From: Caprella mutica
Lineage: Eukaryota > Arthropoda > Malacostraca > Amphipoda > Caprellidae
Length of the DNA stretch: 64,000 nucleotides
NCBI GenBank assembly: GCA_947561585.1
Contig: CANNZV010000501.1
Location: forward strand, 1-64,000
Reading direction: 5' to 3'
Position numbers and translations under genes: made by a program. Under the pieces are notes generated by a model that was not told the origin of the DNA, ran no database searches, and was given only the letters and a program-made list of their open reading frames with translations. Shown piece after piece: positions 45,356 through 57,791 of the stretch. Each line of letters begins with the position of its first letter. The stretch's first letter is position 1.

Positions 45356-46190
45356 GATGATTATACATTTTCACATTCATTTAGACATGTAACAGAGATT
45401 TTACTTTATATTTTTTCATGAAAAGTGGCAAATGGTAAATTGCATAATGATCAGCAATGTGTTGGCACATACGAAGCGTACTTTTATGTAAAAAAAAACT
45501 CTCTAGCAATCGATTTTTGAAAACTGCATCTCTTTATATCTTTTAGTTTTTGAGATATTATATTTTTATGAATCCCACTTTTGGGGTGTGGGGAGTTGGA
45601 CAATTATTTTTCCTAAATGAAAGTTGGTGCATAAAACATGATGCAAACATGTGAGAAGTTTCAAAATTGTATCATTACAAATAAGAAAAAACCGTGACTG
45701 TCCACTTTAAATAAACCATTTTTTTCAAATCACTTAATATTTCAAAGACTATAATTAAGATTTAGTCAATCTGTTAGAATATGATTATTATTTTAGTTAT
45801 TCTATGTAAATAAATATCAGTTGGAAGGTGATGTGGTCGGTCACAGGACCAGTTCGACTCGATCAGCACATATGGTGCTGCTAGTTTTTATCGTTATTAT
45901 GTAATTGTACCCTGAGTGCAATCAATATTTTTAAGGCAAGACAACTTCAACTAGATTACGGGCACTCGGTAGAGCGCATACCTTCGCCGCTTCTTTGACC
46001 CGATTGCTCCCAAAATCTAATAAACTTGATAATGACCAATCGTTTCACCAAATTTCAGGCATTTGCTTGAACACTTTTGATGATAAATAAATAATGAATA
46101 AATGCCGGGTAAAATATGACTTTACGCAAATTTGTGAAGGTTATTAAAACATATGAATGTAAATAGTTTCAAAAACTTTTCTAATGATCA
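45356..46190. other. No gene recognised
   Basis: AT-rich. A tRNA-like phrase GGCACTCGGTAGAGCGCATA at 45960-45979 and AGTTCGACTCG near 45850 occur in the wrong order for a tRNA. Nothing else stands out. Confidence 0.4.
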
Positions 46191-46685
46191 GAATCGATTC
46201 TTCAGACAAGTAGTCCGAAGAATCGATTTGATATTTAATAGGAGATTGAAACTTCGGACAGCTGTCCGAAAAAATCTATTTACCGTAATTTTGAATCGAA
46301 TTATCGGACAAACCATTATAAAACTAGCATGCCTAAATTTTTTAAATAGTTTATTCCACAATATGGCAGCACTCCTGAAGGACCCATCCATTTTTTGTAG
46401 AGTGACATAGGTATATCGCATAGGTCATCTGTAATATATTTTGCCATACATATTGTGGTTTTATTTCTCCTAGATTCAAATAGTGACAAAAGCTATCTTT
46501 TTTCACTGTCAGTCAAATTATTTTACAAATATTCAAAAGATAGGTTCAATTTTACATCACATTGCTAAGAAAACACAACGCTACGTGACTGCCCATCACC
46601 CGGCCTCGTATGACGTGAAAATTCTTTATATTTTGGTATTTGAACTCATTTGTCCGACAAATTGGTCTGTCCGATGATTCGATAC
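46191..46685. mobile_element. Palindrome-rich MITE candidate
   Basis: The left end (AGAATCGATTCTTCAGACA) and the reverse complement of the right end (AGTATCGAATCATCGGACA) are similar. Inside are an imperfect 31 bp palindrome at about 46195-46225 and the perfect 18 bp palindrome TTCGGACAGCTGTCCGAA at 46253-46270. CGGAC cores recur near 46310 and 46650. No coding frame is credible; the opposing short frames mirror each other. Confidence 0.5.
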
Positions 46686-47163
46686 TTACCCTATAAGAAA
46701 TATTCACATTTCGCTTTTTTTCATTCTGAGATTCATAAGAAGATAAAGGCCCCATAATTGAGTAGGTATGTTCGTTCGTATATACATAGTACATACCTCT
46801 TCAAATTCAGTGTTTTAAAATGAACAGTTCTCTAGGTAGGAAAAATGTTATGATTTATGAAAACTATTTGTATGAAATACTTAATTAGGTACTTGGATTC
46901 GTTATATGGATCCATTATCTTGGAATCAGCTTTGTTATTGTTTTGAATTTGTCGAATCTAGTTAGCCTATCACACAAGAGGATTTTTCTTTGCTTGAAAT
47001 TCAGAGGTGTAGTAGAAAGAACGGAAACAAATCTTGAATTATACATATTATTAAAAAACTATAGAACCAAATTTGAAATTGTTTTCAGTTTTATAATCAG
47101 TAACCTTAATTCAAATGAATGGAGAAATAAAAAAATAGAGTGGAGGGGACCTTTAAGGTCAAT
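46686..47163. other. No feature recognised
   Basis: AT-rich intergenic sequence without repeats that I can place. Confidence 0.4.
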
Positions 47164-47374
47164 GAGGTAAATTGCGGCCATTTAACTTAAAGCACTTTTA
47201 TCAATAGATTCTAAATCCTGCTGAACTGAATTTATATTAAACTCTTACTTACCAAAGGAAGTGATATGAATTTAATAATTCATTAATTAATTATATTAGT
47301 GTTTCGTAGTTATGATTCTTATTAGTGTGTTTGTGGTTTGAGGCCAAAATTAGTGTGTCGCAATTTACCTGCTA
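47164..47374. mobile_element. Short relative of the MITE at 250-709
   Basis: GAGGTAAATTGCGGCC near 47166 and CGCAATTTACCTG near 47359 are the inverted ends of the same family as 250-709, here enclosing about 210 bp. Confidence 0.6.
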
Positions 47375-49609
47375 TACACGATTTCAAATGAATAGCTTAT
47401 AGGATAGGCTATACAGAGACCTAAGATATGAAAATAAATAGTACCAACGTAAGTAATTTATGGCAAATGTTCCTTATGCCTACATCGTTCTACGTCAATG
47501 TACATATGATCAAAAGATTTTAAATAAATGTACCTAAGATCTACAAGCATAAGATAAGGATTACTGTGAACTAATTGCTTTAAATAAACATGCCATTCCG
47601 TATAAAGCTGTAAGATAAACTAAATTTATATATAATCGTAATAATAAAAACAGTACCTAGATAACAATAAAATAGAAAAATAGTATCAATCCCTAATAAT
47701 CTACCGTAAATGAGAAAATAACGTGCAAGTTTTATTTCAAATAGTACTAAGCTATAATAAGCTCATCGAAAATGTGATTTGAAAGTAAATACTTAAATTA
47801 AGTTGGACTTTGATCAATTCATTCAATATAAATAAACTTTAGCTCAAAAGTATTTACATCAATTGTGACTGAGTTCGAAATGCCTAAGAAAAGTCGACCA
47901 CATCGATAAAATTTTAAATTAAACGTTTCTTTCGAAAGTAATTTTATAGTAAATTATTTTAACATATAAGAATTTAAAATAAAAAGATTTGACTCATAAA
48001 ATTTTAAAATAAAATGTTCTCTAGTCAAATTATTATATTACAATAATTATTAGTCTTGACATCGAAATTATTAACAAAAAGAGTTTTTTGAACTAACAGA
48101 ATAAGTTAAACATGATTTCAAACTTATAGTCAAAGCAAAAATAAGTTAATCATCAAAAGATTTTTAAAAAATGTTACCGAGCTCATAACTTTATAAAATA
48201 AGTGTCCATTGGGCATAATATCTTATCGAAAGTAGCATCTGTGAAAATGTTCCCAAGGTAAGTAGTCTTTCATTACACTAGATTTAAAAAAGCAGGAAGA
48301 ACGTAAACGTGACTCCAAGCTATAGTTATAAAGTCAGATGACTTTAGATAAGAGCCAATCAGCGATCGTCCCCTCCCCATCCCCACACCTAAAGGGGCGG
48401 AGATACTGACTCAGTCTGACTGTAACTCCGCCTTGCTATCTTCAGTGAAATTCGAGAAGTCTTGGTGGGTGGTTAACTATTTCTCGAGCTCAAATGTTTT
48501 ATTCTGTAGCCTGTAGGTGAAATAGTTTAAAGAGTTGAAACAGACCTATTGCATAATAGTACTATCTAATTATATCGGTACTTGATGCTGGAGATACAAA
48601 AGCGCATCACACATGCATTTCCTGTACGAAATTTAAACTATCCCAAAGAAGTAGTGCGGCCATTTCCATATACTTAAAAAACCGAAAGTTAAAATCCCTT
48701 TCAAATTAATTTATTGTTGTATCAATTTGAATATAGAGACGAGTAATTTGTTTGTAGCTTAGTTACTTTCTACAAAAAAGCAATTATGAGATATTTAACA
48801 GATTTTCCTCCACGGACAAGTGTGAGCAAGCCTTTATCCTTCACTACGTTTATTTGATGCATTTTCAGCTTGCCTAATAATTTTCTAACACCATCCTGTA
48901 AATATTGATGTTATGGAACTAACCAAATTCAAAATATTAAAAAAAAATTAAATTACGAAACTGTGATATTGAAAGTCTCACAATATTCATTTTTTTATAC
49001 CTATTAGCATTACAAACGACGGTCTGTCGATTCGATGGAAGAAGCAATCGTATCGATATACGTTGTTTATAGGGAGGCGTTATTCATTCGAGAGGATTTT
49101 TTAATAGTACCTTATAACTGTAGGGTTGTGACAATATGCATTTAAAATCATAAATTTGAAAATATTATAGACGAAGAAAATTAAAGAGTATCGGATGGTT
49201 CTACAGCATCGGTGTATATGTAGCCTGTAGGTAGTATTCTATACCATATGAAACGTATATTATTACAACCCTACTTATAAGTCATATAATTCTAGGTTTA
49301 TATCAAATTGTTACGAAAAATTAAATACAAATCCTTTAATATCTATAGAGAAATCTTGCAATCACTCGTCATATAGTTTCATAGGTACATACTACCGAAG
49401 TTTAACGCTTTATATTCAGAAAATAGGCTAAATCTGTTTGAATTGAAATTTGAATCCAATTCTTATGCCACTATCATTTCGGTACTATCAAGAAAAATAT
49501 GTCGTAGCCCTATCAAACACTAGAGAAGGGAAAGACAAAAATAAGTGGCAGTCCTCAGTCTGACTACCGAACACTAGAGAAGGAAAGACAGGGATTGCAA
49601 ATGAAAAAA
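47375..49609. other. AT-rich region, no gene recognised
   Basis: About 2.2 kb with no frame above 60 codons. Contains several diverged AAAATTTTAAATTAAA-like phrases at 47930-48020 and a short, less AT-rich patch at 48360-48440 with CCCCTCCCCATCCCC. The phrase AACACTAGAGAAGG is repeated at 49517 and 49568. Confidence 0.4.
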
Positions 49610-50260
49610 AAAGAGTATTATTATAAGGTGAATGAAGAGTAAACTATGAAAAAATTGTGTTTGAAGTGGAGAATGCAATAAAAGGAGTAGAATGATAAGA
49701 AAACAAAAGAGGTAATAGATCCAAGATGAATGAATTTGTCTATTAAAAAAGGTAAAATAAATACATGTATAAGAGACATTTCAATAAGAAATAAAGTGAT
49801 TGGTGATGAGCAGAATCAGTTAATGAATTAATTGGTAAGGAAAGAAAAAAAATTGAGTTTTAATATTTTGATGTGAAGAATAAGAGGAATGAAAAAAATG
49901 TGGAAAAGAGGAATAAATAATATGGAGAGGAGGTGCCACTGTGATAATAATTGAATGCTGGAGTGAAATGAATCAGAGATATGAGAATAGAGTGACTGAT
50001 GCATGGAATGAAGATAAAAGAGAAACATATGAGAAGCAAAGAAGAGAGGGTAAGAATTCAGTGATGTTCGAAAGAAGGTCAGAGAGAGACAGTGGGAAAG
50101 AAAGAGTGTATGCTGTATAGTGCTGAATGCAAGTGAAGTAAGACAAGGAGATGGACGAGTGGTTTGAGGTGTGGAGGGTGTGAAGATAGAGGAGTGGACT
50201 GTGAGGTTGGAGGAATGGACAAGAAATGATAACAAAGCCAATAGCAAAGTAAGATTACGA
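49610..50260 (+). other. Purine-rich strand, possible decayed retroelement
   Basis: The plus strand is markedly A/G-rich over about 650 bases, resembling coding DNA of Lys/Glu/Arg-rich proteins, but every plus frame is broken by stops. The 139-codon minus frame (49828-50247) is Ser/Leu/His-rich, as expected for the complement of such DNA, and is not convincing as a gene. Confidence 0.3.
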
Positions 50261-50419
50261 CTTAGATCCTGATCTAATTGGGTGCACGAAAAACTGTGAA
50301 ATGCTTAAGGATAAATAATAGTACAGAATAGTATTTGGATAAATTATGTAATGAAACAACATTAATTTTTCCGTCCTTTATTGAACATTAATTTAATTCA
50401 TTGGGGGTTCAATATCTGC

Positions 50420-50627
50420 TCAGAACATTTGTTGATCAATCGCTGACGTCAGAGGGAAATTAAATACAAGAGACTTGAAGAAGCAGTCAGAATGGGAAGT
50501 GGGGAACAAAATCACCTACCACCGTCGATAACAAGCTCATGGATGCACAACAGATACTCCGTTTATGCAGTCTCTTACCAAGTAACTTGGCTGCACTCAC
50601 GGAGGGAAGAGGAAAATGAAGAGGTTC
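50420..50627 (+). repeat. Diverged duplicate of 51605-51815
   Basis: Shared phrases include AGAGACT, AAGCAGTCAGAA, AGATACTCCG, GTACTCACGGA and GGAAAATGAAGAGGT in the same order, spaced about 1.2 kb from the second copy. Confidence 0.6.
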
Positions 50628-51019
50628 GGAGCAAGTAAAGATAACGGACCAGAAATTCATCTAGTAAAGTTAACGAACCACTAAAATTTTCAGTTTCTTT
50701 AAAAGTAATTCTTTTTAGTATTTCATAAATATACAACTGTATAAATGATAATATTAATGTTTATACATTAATTTTGCATATTTTATGCATTGTTAGAATT
50801 GATAAAAATCGTGATCCATTTTAATTTGTTTAGAACGAGTAGTAAAAAGATGGAAAAAAATTCTGCTCAAATCTTTTAATGTGGCATCTATGATTCCAAA
50901 ATTATTTTCTTACTCCAATTATTGGTCAAACATTTAATAATTTAACCAAGTAAAGATAAAGAACCAGAATTTAAGCTAGTAAAGTTAACGTACTGTGGTC
51001 CGATATCTTTACTTGCTCC
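50628..51019. mobile_element. MITE with 23 bp TIR (GGAGCAAGTAAAGATAACGG)
   Basis: The sequence GGAGCAAGTAAAGATAACGG plus ACC at 50628-50650 is matched in inverse orientation at 50997-51019 with one mismatch. The tip recurs inside (CAAGTAAAGATAAAGAACC near 50947) and the phrase CTAGTAAAGTTAACG occurs twice. No duplication was identified at the flanks. Confidence 0.65.
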
Positions 51020-51346
51020 ATAATTACTTTTAATATTTACTGAAATGAATTTAAGTATAAGTGTATGGACTTCGGAACAAAAGACCATATAAATCAAACA
51101 TTTGTACCAGTCATAGCAAACCAGTGCCAGGCAGTAAAGTGACTCATTGAACAAAGTCACTTTTCCCCAGATCAGATCTTTTCTGTATAGAGCGTAAATA
51201 AAATAAAATAAAATTACTTCATGCTTAAAGAACTAATATGATCAATCACTAATAATCACTTTTAATAAGGGCTATGTCACACGAGCATTTTTGACTCTGA
51301 GGAAATTATTTTTAAACCCATTTCATATGTATCAATGTTACATTCA
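51020..51346. other. No feature recognised
   Basis: Short AT-rich interval with no credible frame. Confidence 0.35.
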
Positions 51347-51480
51347 GTCTGCTTACCCATGGATAAGAGATCTACACAGTCAGTCTGCTCACTCATGGAT
51401 ACAGCTAGGCCAAAAGAAGATAAATAAGAAATTGAAGAAAGATACAAAGGATAGCTAAATGGTAAATTAAAAAAAAAACA
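51347..51480 (-). repeat. Inverted short copy of the 32.8 kb minisatellite locus
   Basis: On the minus strand about one and a half units of the 36 bp minisatellite (CCATGGATAAGAGA / AGTCAGTCTGC) are followed by the same flank as at 32770-32844. It shows the array's unexpanded state. Confidence 0.75.
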
Positions 51481-51604
51481 TTTATTAGGACTTGGTAGAG
51501 CTCCTCAACAAATGGAACATTCGAATTATATTTAGGGAACCGTTGAGATAAATTATTAATTTAAGTGAGTTTTTAATTACTGCTTCAGAACGAAAGGACA
51601 TAAT

Positions 51605-51815
51605 GCTGACCTCCAAAGAAATCAAGTAGCTACAAGAGACTAGAAAAAGCAGTCAGAAAGGAAAGTGGCTTCATGATAAAGGTGACTACCCAAGTCAGTG
51701 ACAAAGGTCATGGATAAAGAAAAGATACTCCGCAAAGGCAGTCACTCGTCAAAAAATGTGACGAAAAATGACAAGCATCGACTGTACTCACGGATGGAAA
51801 AGGAAAATGAAGAGG
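51605..51815 (+). repeat. Diverged duplicate of 50420-50627
   Basis: Second copy of the repeat described at 50420-50627, same orientation. Confidence 0.6.
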
Positions 51816-52027
51816 TAATAATAAATGATGCCTACTAGCCTACCTAACACAAAATCTTAGACCTCGTGGTTGTAGAGTATAACCCAAGCACTATCCTCTA
51901 AAACTGCAAGTAGCGTGAAAAATGATAAACATGGTAAAAATGAAGAAAAAAAACACATATCAAATTAGAACAGCTCGGGCACCAAGGGACGCTAACCTTC
52001 CGGGGCCATCTCTTCCATTCACCAATA
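51816..52027. other. Spacer before the compound minisatellite
   Basis: No gene; the right end passes into the first degenerate repeat units (AGACAGATGACAAT). Confidence 0.4.
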
Positions 52028-53168
52028 GACAGATGACAATAGACAGATGACAATAGACTAATGACAATGGACTAATGACAATGGACTAATGACAATGGAC
52101 TAATGACAATGGACTAATGACAATGGATATAATGACAATGGATATAATGACAATGGACTAATGACAATGGACTAATGACAATGGACTAATGACAATGGAC
52201 TAGTGACAATGGACTAGTGACAATGGACTAGTGACAATGGACTAGTGACAATGGACTAGTGACAATGGACTAGTGACAATGGACTAGTGACAATGGACTA
52301 GTGACAATGGACTAGTGACAATGGACTAGTGACAATGGACTAGTGACAATGGACTAGTGACAATGGACTAGTGACAATGGACTAGTGACAATGGACTAGT
52401 GACAATAGATCCTGGAGACAATAGATCCTGGAGACAATAGATCCTGGAGACAATAGATCCTGGAGACAATAGATCCTGGAGACAATAGATCCTGGAGACA
52501 ATAGATCCTGGAGAGAATGGATCCTGGAGAGAATGGATCCTGGAGAGAATGGATCCTGGAGAGAATGGATCCTGGAGAGGATAGATCCTGGAGAGGATAG
52601 ATCCTGGAGAGTATAGATCCTGGAGAGTATAGATCCTGGAGAGGATAGATCCTGGAGAGAATAGATCCTGGAGACAATAGATCCAGGAGACAATAGATCC
52701 TGGAGAGAATAGATCCTGGAGACAATAGATCCTGGAGACAATAGATCCTGGAGACAATAGATCCTGGAGACAATAGATCCTGGAGACAATAGATCCTGGA
52801 GACAATAGATCTTGGAGACAATAGATCTTGGAGACAATATCTTAATGACAATATCTTAATGACAATATCTTAATGACAATATCTTAATGACAATATCTTA
52901 ATGACAATATACTAATGACAATATACTAATGACACTATACTAATGACACTATACTAATGACACTATACTAATGACACTATACTAATGACACTATACTAAT
53001 GACACTATACTAATGACACTATACTAATGACACTATACTAATGACACTATACTAATGACACTATACTAATGACACTATACTAATGACACTATACTAATGA
53101 CACTATACTAATGACACTATACTAATGACACTATACTAATGACACTATACTAATGACACTATACTAAT
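52028..53168. repeat. Compound minisatellite, 14/16/14 bp units
   Basis: About 1.14 kb in three blocks. From 52028 to about 52408, 14 bp units GACAATGGACTAAT then GACAATGGACTAGT. From about 52409 to 52835, 16 bp units GACAATAGATCCTGGA, with GAGAATGGATCCTGGA and GAGGATAGATCCTGGA variants in the middle. From about 52836 to 53168, 14 bp units GACAATATCTTAAT then GACACTATACTAAT. All blocks share GACAAT or a close form. The 16 bp block is open in all three minus frames (repeats of SPGSIVSRIYCLQDLL), an artefact of its period. Confidence 0.92.
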
Positions 53169-53245
53169 GAATTAAATTTTGAAATATGAAGCCATATTAT
53201 TAGACTACAATAATTGCATCTCCATAAACAGTACTAGTTATGTGA

Positions 53246-53335
53246 TCAGCAACTTCTTCTGCTATTACCCCAACAGTCAGCTGATCTTCTGCTATTACCC
53301 GAACAGTCAGGTGATCTTCTGCTATTAGCAAATAG
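53246..53335. repeat. 30 bp tandem repeat, two and a half copies
   Basis: Units start CTTCTGCTATTACCC at 53256, 53286 and 53316. On the minus strand they encode IAEDQLTVGV-like decapeptides within a 64-codon frame (53200-53394) that could be an exon but has no recognised domain. Confidence 0.7.
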
Positions 53336-53394
53336 TGCATGTTCTCTCTTACAGAATCATTTTTTGTCCATTCAATATTAATACCTGAAATCAA

Positions 53395-54057
53395 AATAAA
53401 AATGAAATATTATATGATAAATGAAATTACTCAGAGATAGACAAAGCGCAATAACTTGTTCAACTAAAACCTGAGACACATGTGAAGATAATTAATTGAT
53501 AATAATTTAAAAAATTATATTGTTATAATCTTTAACACATTCAATACAATTTCACTTCAATAGCTATAACATAAAAAAACATTCTGGACATAAATTAGTT
53601 GAAGGTAATGCAAATGAAAATCACCTTGTAGATTAATGACTTCTGCATCATACCATTTTCCATTCTAGTATCTACATAGTTGAATCTTAATTAACATATT
53701 TTTCATTCTGATTCGTACAAAAGTAGCACTACATAAAATGCCATCTTATATAAATTTATCTTTATACATACTATCCGAAAAAGAAACATTTAGCTATTAA
53801 ATCAGTAAATGAGAATTATTCAAATAATTTTATCGAACTCAGCCAAATGGGAGATTGGGATCCTGAGCTCCTGTCTGGAAAGTATGGTACAGTTACCTGG
53901 AAATTGGTACTAACTGCCACTGTCTGGCACTGCAGAAGACATGGATCTTTGGTAACTATTTGGCTGATCAAAAAAAAACATTTTTCCCATTTTGCCACAT
54001 AAAATTTATGTTAATATAGGAATATACGGCTGAAATTTTTATGAGTTCACTAGAATA
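53395..54057. other. No gene recognised
   Basis: AT-rich; phrases such as CATTTTCCATTCTAG and CTGATTCGTAC are unassigned. The 60-codon minus frame at 53816-53998 shows no domain. Confidence 0.4.
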
Positions 54058-54065
54058 GTAGAATT

Positions 54066-54891
54066 CAGGGTTGTTAAAAACCAATTGTTTTTTCGAAAAA
54101 AACAAATAAACCATGGTTTATTTGGTTTTACATGTATTTATTTAATAAAAGTGCATATAGATACTTATTAGTTCATAACTGATCACTATACATGATTAAC
54201 ATTACAAAACATCATTCATATTTTGGTAAATTATGGAAAAAAAAATAGATTTGTTTGTGATAAATTATGAAAAAATTAATTAATGCAGATGCTATGTAAC
54301 ATTTTACTATCAATTCATGAATAATTCTTAGCTGCTAGTCTACTTTAATAAGCTCTTAAAAAATTCAAAGATCAAGTTTTAAATAATATAGCTAGGTTCA
54401 AAATTTCTTAAATTCTTATATTTCCATTGATTTACATTTCAAATGTAGCTAAATGTTCAAATTAAAATATAACATATTAGCAAATGAATATCACAGTGTG
54501 ACTCTAGACTATATTTTAATGTTTACTAAATCACTATGTAAAATATCTTTATAAAACGATAATAATACAATATGGTGAGGAGAAAACCCTGTTCATATTT
54601 CTATTTTCCTTTGGTTTTAAATTTAATGTCTTCAATGAAAAAATTACACTACTAAGATTAACTAATAAAATTTTATATAGCTACATAATATATTTATATA
54701 TTTAAATGATTTAAGAAAACTAATTTAAATAATATGAATATAATATTGATGATTTCTGATAAATTAAAAATGATTTTAGAGCTTTAAAGAATAAAAAAAC
54801 AAATAAACCATAAAAACCAAATAAACCATGTTTTTTTTAGCTTGGTTTAAACCAATGGTTTGAACCAATTGGTCTAAACCAAACCACCCTG
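54066..54891. mobile_element. hAT-like non-autonomous transposon
   Basis: Starts CAGGGTTGTTAAAAACC and ends GGTCTAAACCAAACCACCCTG, with the CAGGGT/ACCCTG tips typical of hAT elements. It is flanked by a perfect 8 bp duplication GTAGAATT (54058-54065, 54892-54899). Both subterminal regions carry repeated AAATAAACCATGG and AACCAATTG phrases. The 826 bp interior is AT-rich and encodes nothing. Confidence 0.88.
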
Positions 54892-54899
54892 GTAGAATT

Positions 54900-55036
54900 A
54901 AAATTAATACTACTTTCAAAAAGGAAAAATTCCTCTGACAAGTCGGTGAAAGCATGTCCAAAGTCGCCCTCTTAATGGCGAGTTCTTTGGATAGAAATTA
55001 TGTGATTTTTTGGAGAGAGCTGGAGAGACAAAATTC
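54900..55036. other. Flank with TGGAGAGA repeat relic
   Basis: Includes TTTTTGGAGAGAGCTGGAGAG, similar to 1240-1260; passes directly into the tandem unit. Confidence 0.4.
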
Positions 55037-56414
55037 ACTTTATTTAGTTTTATAAATTCAGTTATTTATAGCTTATTTTCAAAGATAAACAGACATTCTA
55101 TAAAGTTATAAACGTTCGAGAAGATTGTTTTGGAATGTTCTGGAAATAATGTAAGCAACGCCATCTCTTAGATGTTCGCTTAAACTTAGGTTAACTAATG
55201 AAAACTCTATTTTCTCTTAAAAGACAATGATTTGAGCTGAACTATTTCATATCCGTTACTAATCAATGTCTATTTATCATATTATGATGAAATATTTGAT
55301 ATGAAAATTAGACGCACCCCCTTGATATCGATAAGTAAAAAGTTAATAAATAAGTGTTTCGTGTGAAAAATATTAACAAATAGCAATTATAGATAATAAT
55401 ATAGATATAGTTCAGGTGTGTTTATATAGTTAGTTTATTTTACTTATCTATGAGAAATAAGGTCTTAAACATTGTAGTGAGCGACCTCTGGTGGTGAATT
55501 TGTGTGAAAAAAGTGTGGTGTCAACTAGTCATTACGCTCTGTCATTGTCGGTTCGAAATTAGTCTGAATGGCGTGTTTTGGAACAATCTGCTATCGAACT
55601 CATTCAGTGAACTCATTTTCAATTGGTTCAATAATGTGTATAGTTTATTTGAGAGTTTATATGGAAGTTAATTTTTTTTTATAAATTTGATAGTTTATTC
55701 AATTGTAAATTTGTTCTATTAAATTTGATAGTTTATTCAATTGTTTAATTGTTCTTTTGAATTTGATAGTTTCATTAAAAGTTATTGGTTGATAAGGATG
55801 CTTTTTCTCCAGTATTTTAATCACTCTTTGTGGCTAGTAATTTGTACCAAATATTCTATAATAGCTAACTCCCGTCGTATCTGATCTACGTATGGTACTG
55901 TTTCGGTAACTCTTGTTCAGAAGAGGATAGTCAAGTGACGGAATCGGTAGTACAAAGAACTCTCGTCTAAGAGATTATTGGACGGAGTTATACTTTTGTG
56001 TCTCTACGTACAGTTCAATAAATATTTAACTGAAATTTATTGTCTTCTAGATTATCAAATAGGGATATATTTTGTTGTGCATTTAAAGTTATTTTAAGTA
56101 GGAATTATCATATTTTGAATGGCCATTCTATAATGTTTATTGTTTACTATTTAGAAATAAAACTGAGTTCATGTCATTCTTAAATTTTTCCCTCTTGCAT
56201 CTTATTGTCTTTTCACGTACCAGTACCTTGTGAGAGAAAAGTAATGAACTCTAAGGCATAGTAATTATCCTATAGTATCTAACTACAATATAACATTACC
56301 TACAAGCCTAAACCGACAGTTCAGAGTGCAGTTAGGGTGGAAATTTCCATTGGATTAATTAACCTAACATTATGTAACTCACTCTGGACTTTGGAAGATT
56401 GATATAAGATGTTT

Positions 56415-57054
56415 AACATGTAAATAACAATATATGGTGATTTACCTGAACGTATATTATATGGTTTACAATAATTAAGTTCAAATGTCCAAATCTGTCC
56501 AACTTTTCCTAATCACAGTTCTACAACTTTTATTGGTTCTTAGACCAAAATATGCAATAAAGTTTTATGTGTGGAACATGTAAATAACAATATATGGTGA
56601 TTTACCTGAACGTATATTATATGGTTTACAATAATTAAGTTCAAATGTCCAAATCTGTCCAACATTTCCTAATCACAGTTATACAACTTTTATTGGTTCT
56701 TAGACCAAAATATGCAATAAAGTTTTATGTGTGGAACATGTAAATAACAATATATGGTGATTTACCTGAACGTATATTATATGGTTTACAATAATTAAGT
56801 TCAAATGTCCAAATCTGTCCAACATTTCCTAATCACAGTTCTACAACTTTTATGGGTTCTTAGACCAAAATATGCAATAAAGTTTTATATGTGGAACATG
56901 TAAATAACAATATATGGTGATTTACCTGAACGTATATTATATGGTTTACAATAATTAAGTTCAAATGTCCAAATCTGTCCAACTTTTCCTAATCACAGTT
57001 CTACAACTTTTATTGGTTCTTAGACCAAAATATGCATTAAAGTTTTATATGTGG
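56415..57054. repeat. 160 bp tandem repeat, four copies (unit 1)
   Basis: Copies start AACATGTAAATAACAATATA at 56415, 56575, 56735 and 56895, period exactly 160 bp. Copies 2 and 3 share CAACATTTCC where 1 and 4 have CAACTTTTCC. Confidence 0.92.
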
Positions 57055-57567
57055 ATATACTACTATTATTGATACAATTATAGTTAAAAAACCGAATCAT
57101 AATGATTAAAATTGAACTAGTTATTACACAAAAAGCATACTATTTACGTAGCAATAAATGCAATTTGAAATTTTCTGGTCATTAGAACATTTTATTTATA
57201 ACCATATATTTTTTTTTATCCGGTGGCCCAAGTACTAAATTGTTCATCTTTCCATCAGGACAATAAGTTCATTATATCACTTATTCCACAGATCACAGAA
57301 AGTAAGGGATAAACATTACACATGTGATGTTATTGGAAAGATTAGATTTTATTTTTGGGTGAATTAAGTAAAGAAATGAATAATATAAATATAAAAAATG
57401 TTACAACAGGGGAATTAAATTTTGATTATATTGTTTCTACAACTGAATTTCTTAATATAAAATAGGTTACCGTGAGTTTCAATAATTTTTCATTTAGTAC
57501 CAAATTTGATAGTGAATAGTAGAGTGGGATAAAATAATACAAAGTAGGTATTTAGTTATTGAAGTTT

Positions 57568-57789
57568 CTATTCAGGAATTAAAGACAGAAGGTTTTTGTA
57601 TCCAGTGGCCCGAATGCATTCAGCAGAAACTCTCCGGCAAGTAGGACAACTAAAATCATTTATGTTTCCGAACCATCTTTCGAAGCATTTCGTACAGAAG
57701 ACATGTTTGCAGCTGGATAAAATGATCATCAAGTTTTTGGGAACGTTTTCTTTTAAGCAGGCACTACATAATGTAACTGATTTCTTCAA
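57568..57789 (-). CDS. RING finger domain, unit 1
   Basis: A 73-codon frame with a C3HC4 RING: C-x2-C-x15-C-x-H-x2-C-x2-C-x12-C-x2-C (residues 8-51), including CKHVFCTKC and CPTC. RING domains bind two zinc ions and usually act as E3 ubiquitin ligases. There is no ATG at the start: the first codon as drawn is TTG, and the frame is open only about 16 codons further upstream, overlapping the end of the 249-codon ORF in another frame. It is therefore probably the C-terminal domain of that larger protein, reached by a shift, reinitiation or an ancestral indel. The domain is intact and repeated in unit 2 with only two residue differences. Confidence 0.75.
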   Translation of the reverse strand: MKKSVTLCSACLKENVPKNLMIILSSCKHVFCTKCFERWFGNINDFSCPTCRRVSAECIRATGYKNLLSLIPE

Positions 57790-57791
57790 TG

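Noticed and set aside
45845..45985. tRNA-like phrases AGTTCGACTCG and GGCACTCGGTAGAGCGC
   Set aside because: The B-box-like phrase precedes the A-box-like phrase and no cloverleaf can be drawn; not a tRNA or a clear SINE.
52368..52851. Three overlapping minus-strand frames of 145-151 codons
   Set aside because: A 16 bp unit read three times gives the same 16-residue repeat in all three frames; a by-product of the minisatellite.
52021..53168. CRISPR-like array
   Set aside because: Units are contiguous 14-16 bp without spacers, and the genome is eukaryotic; it is a minisatellite.
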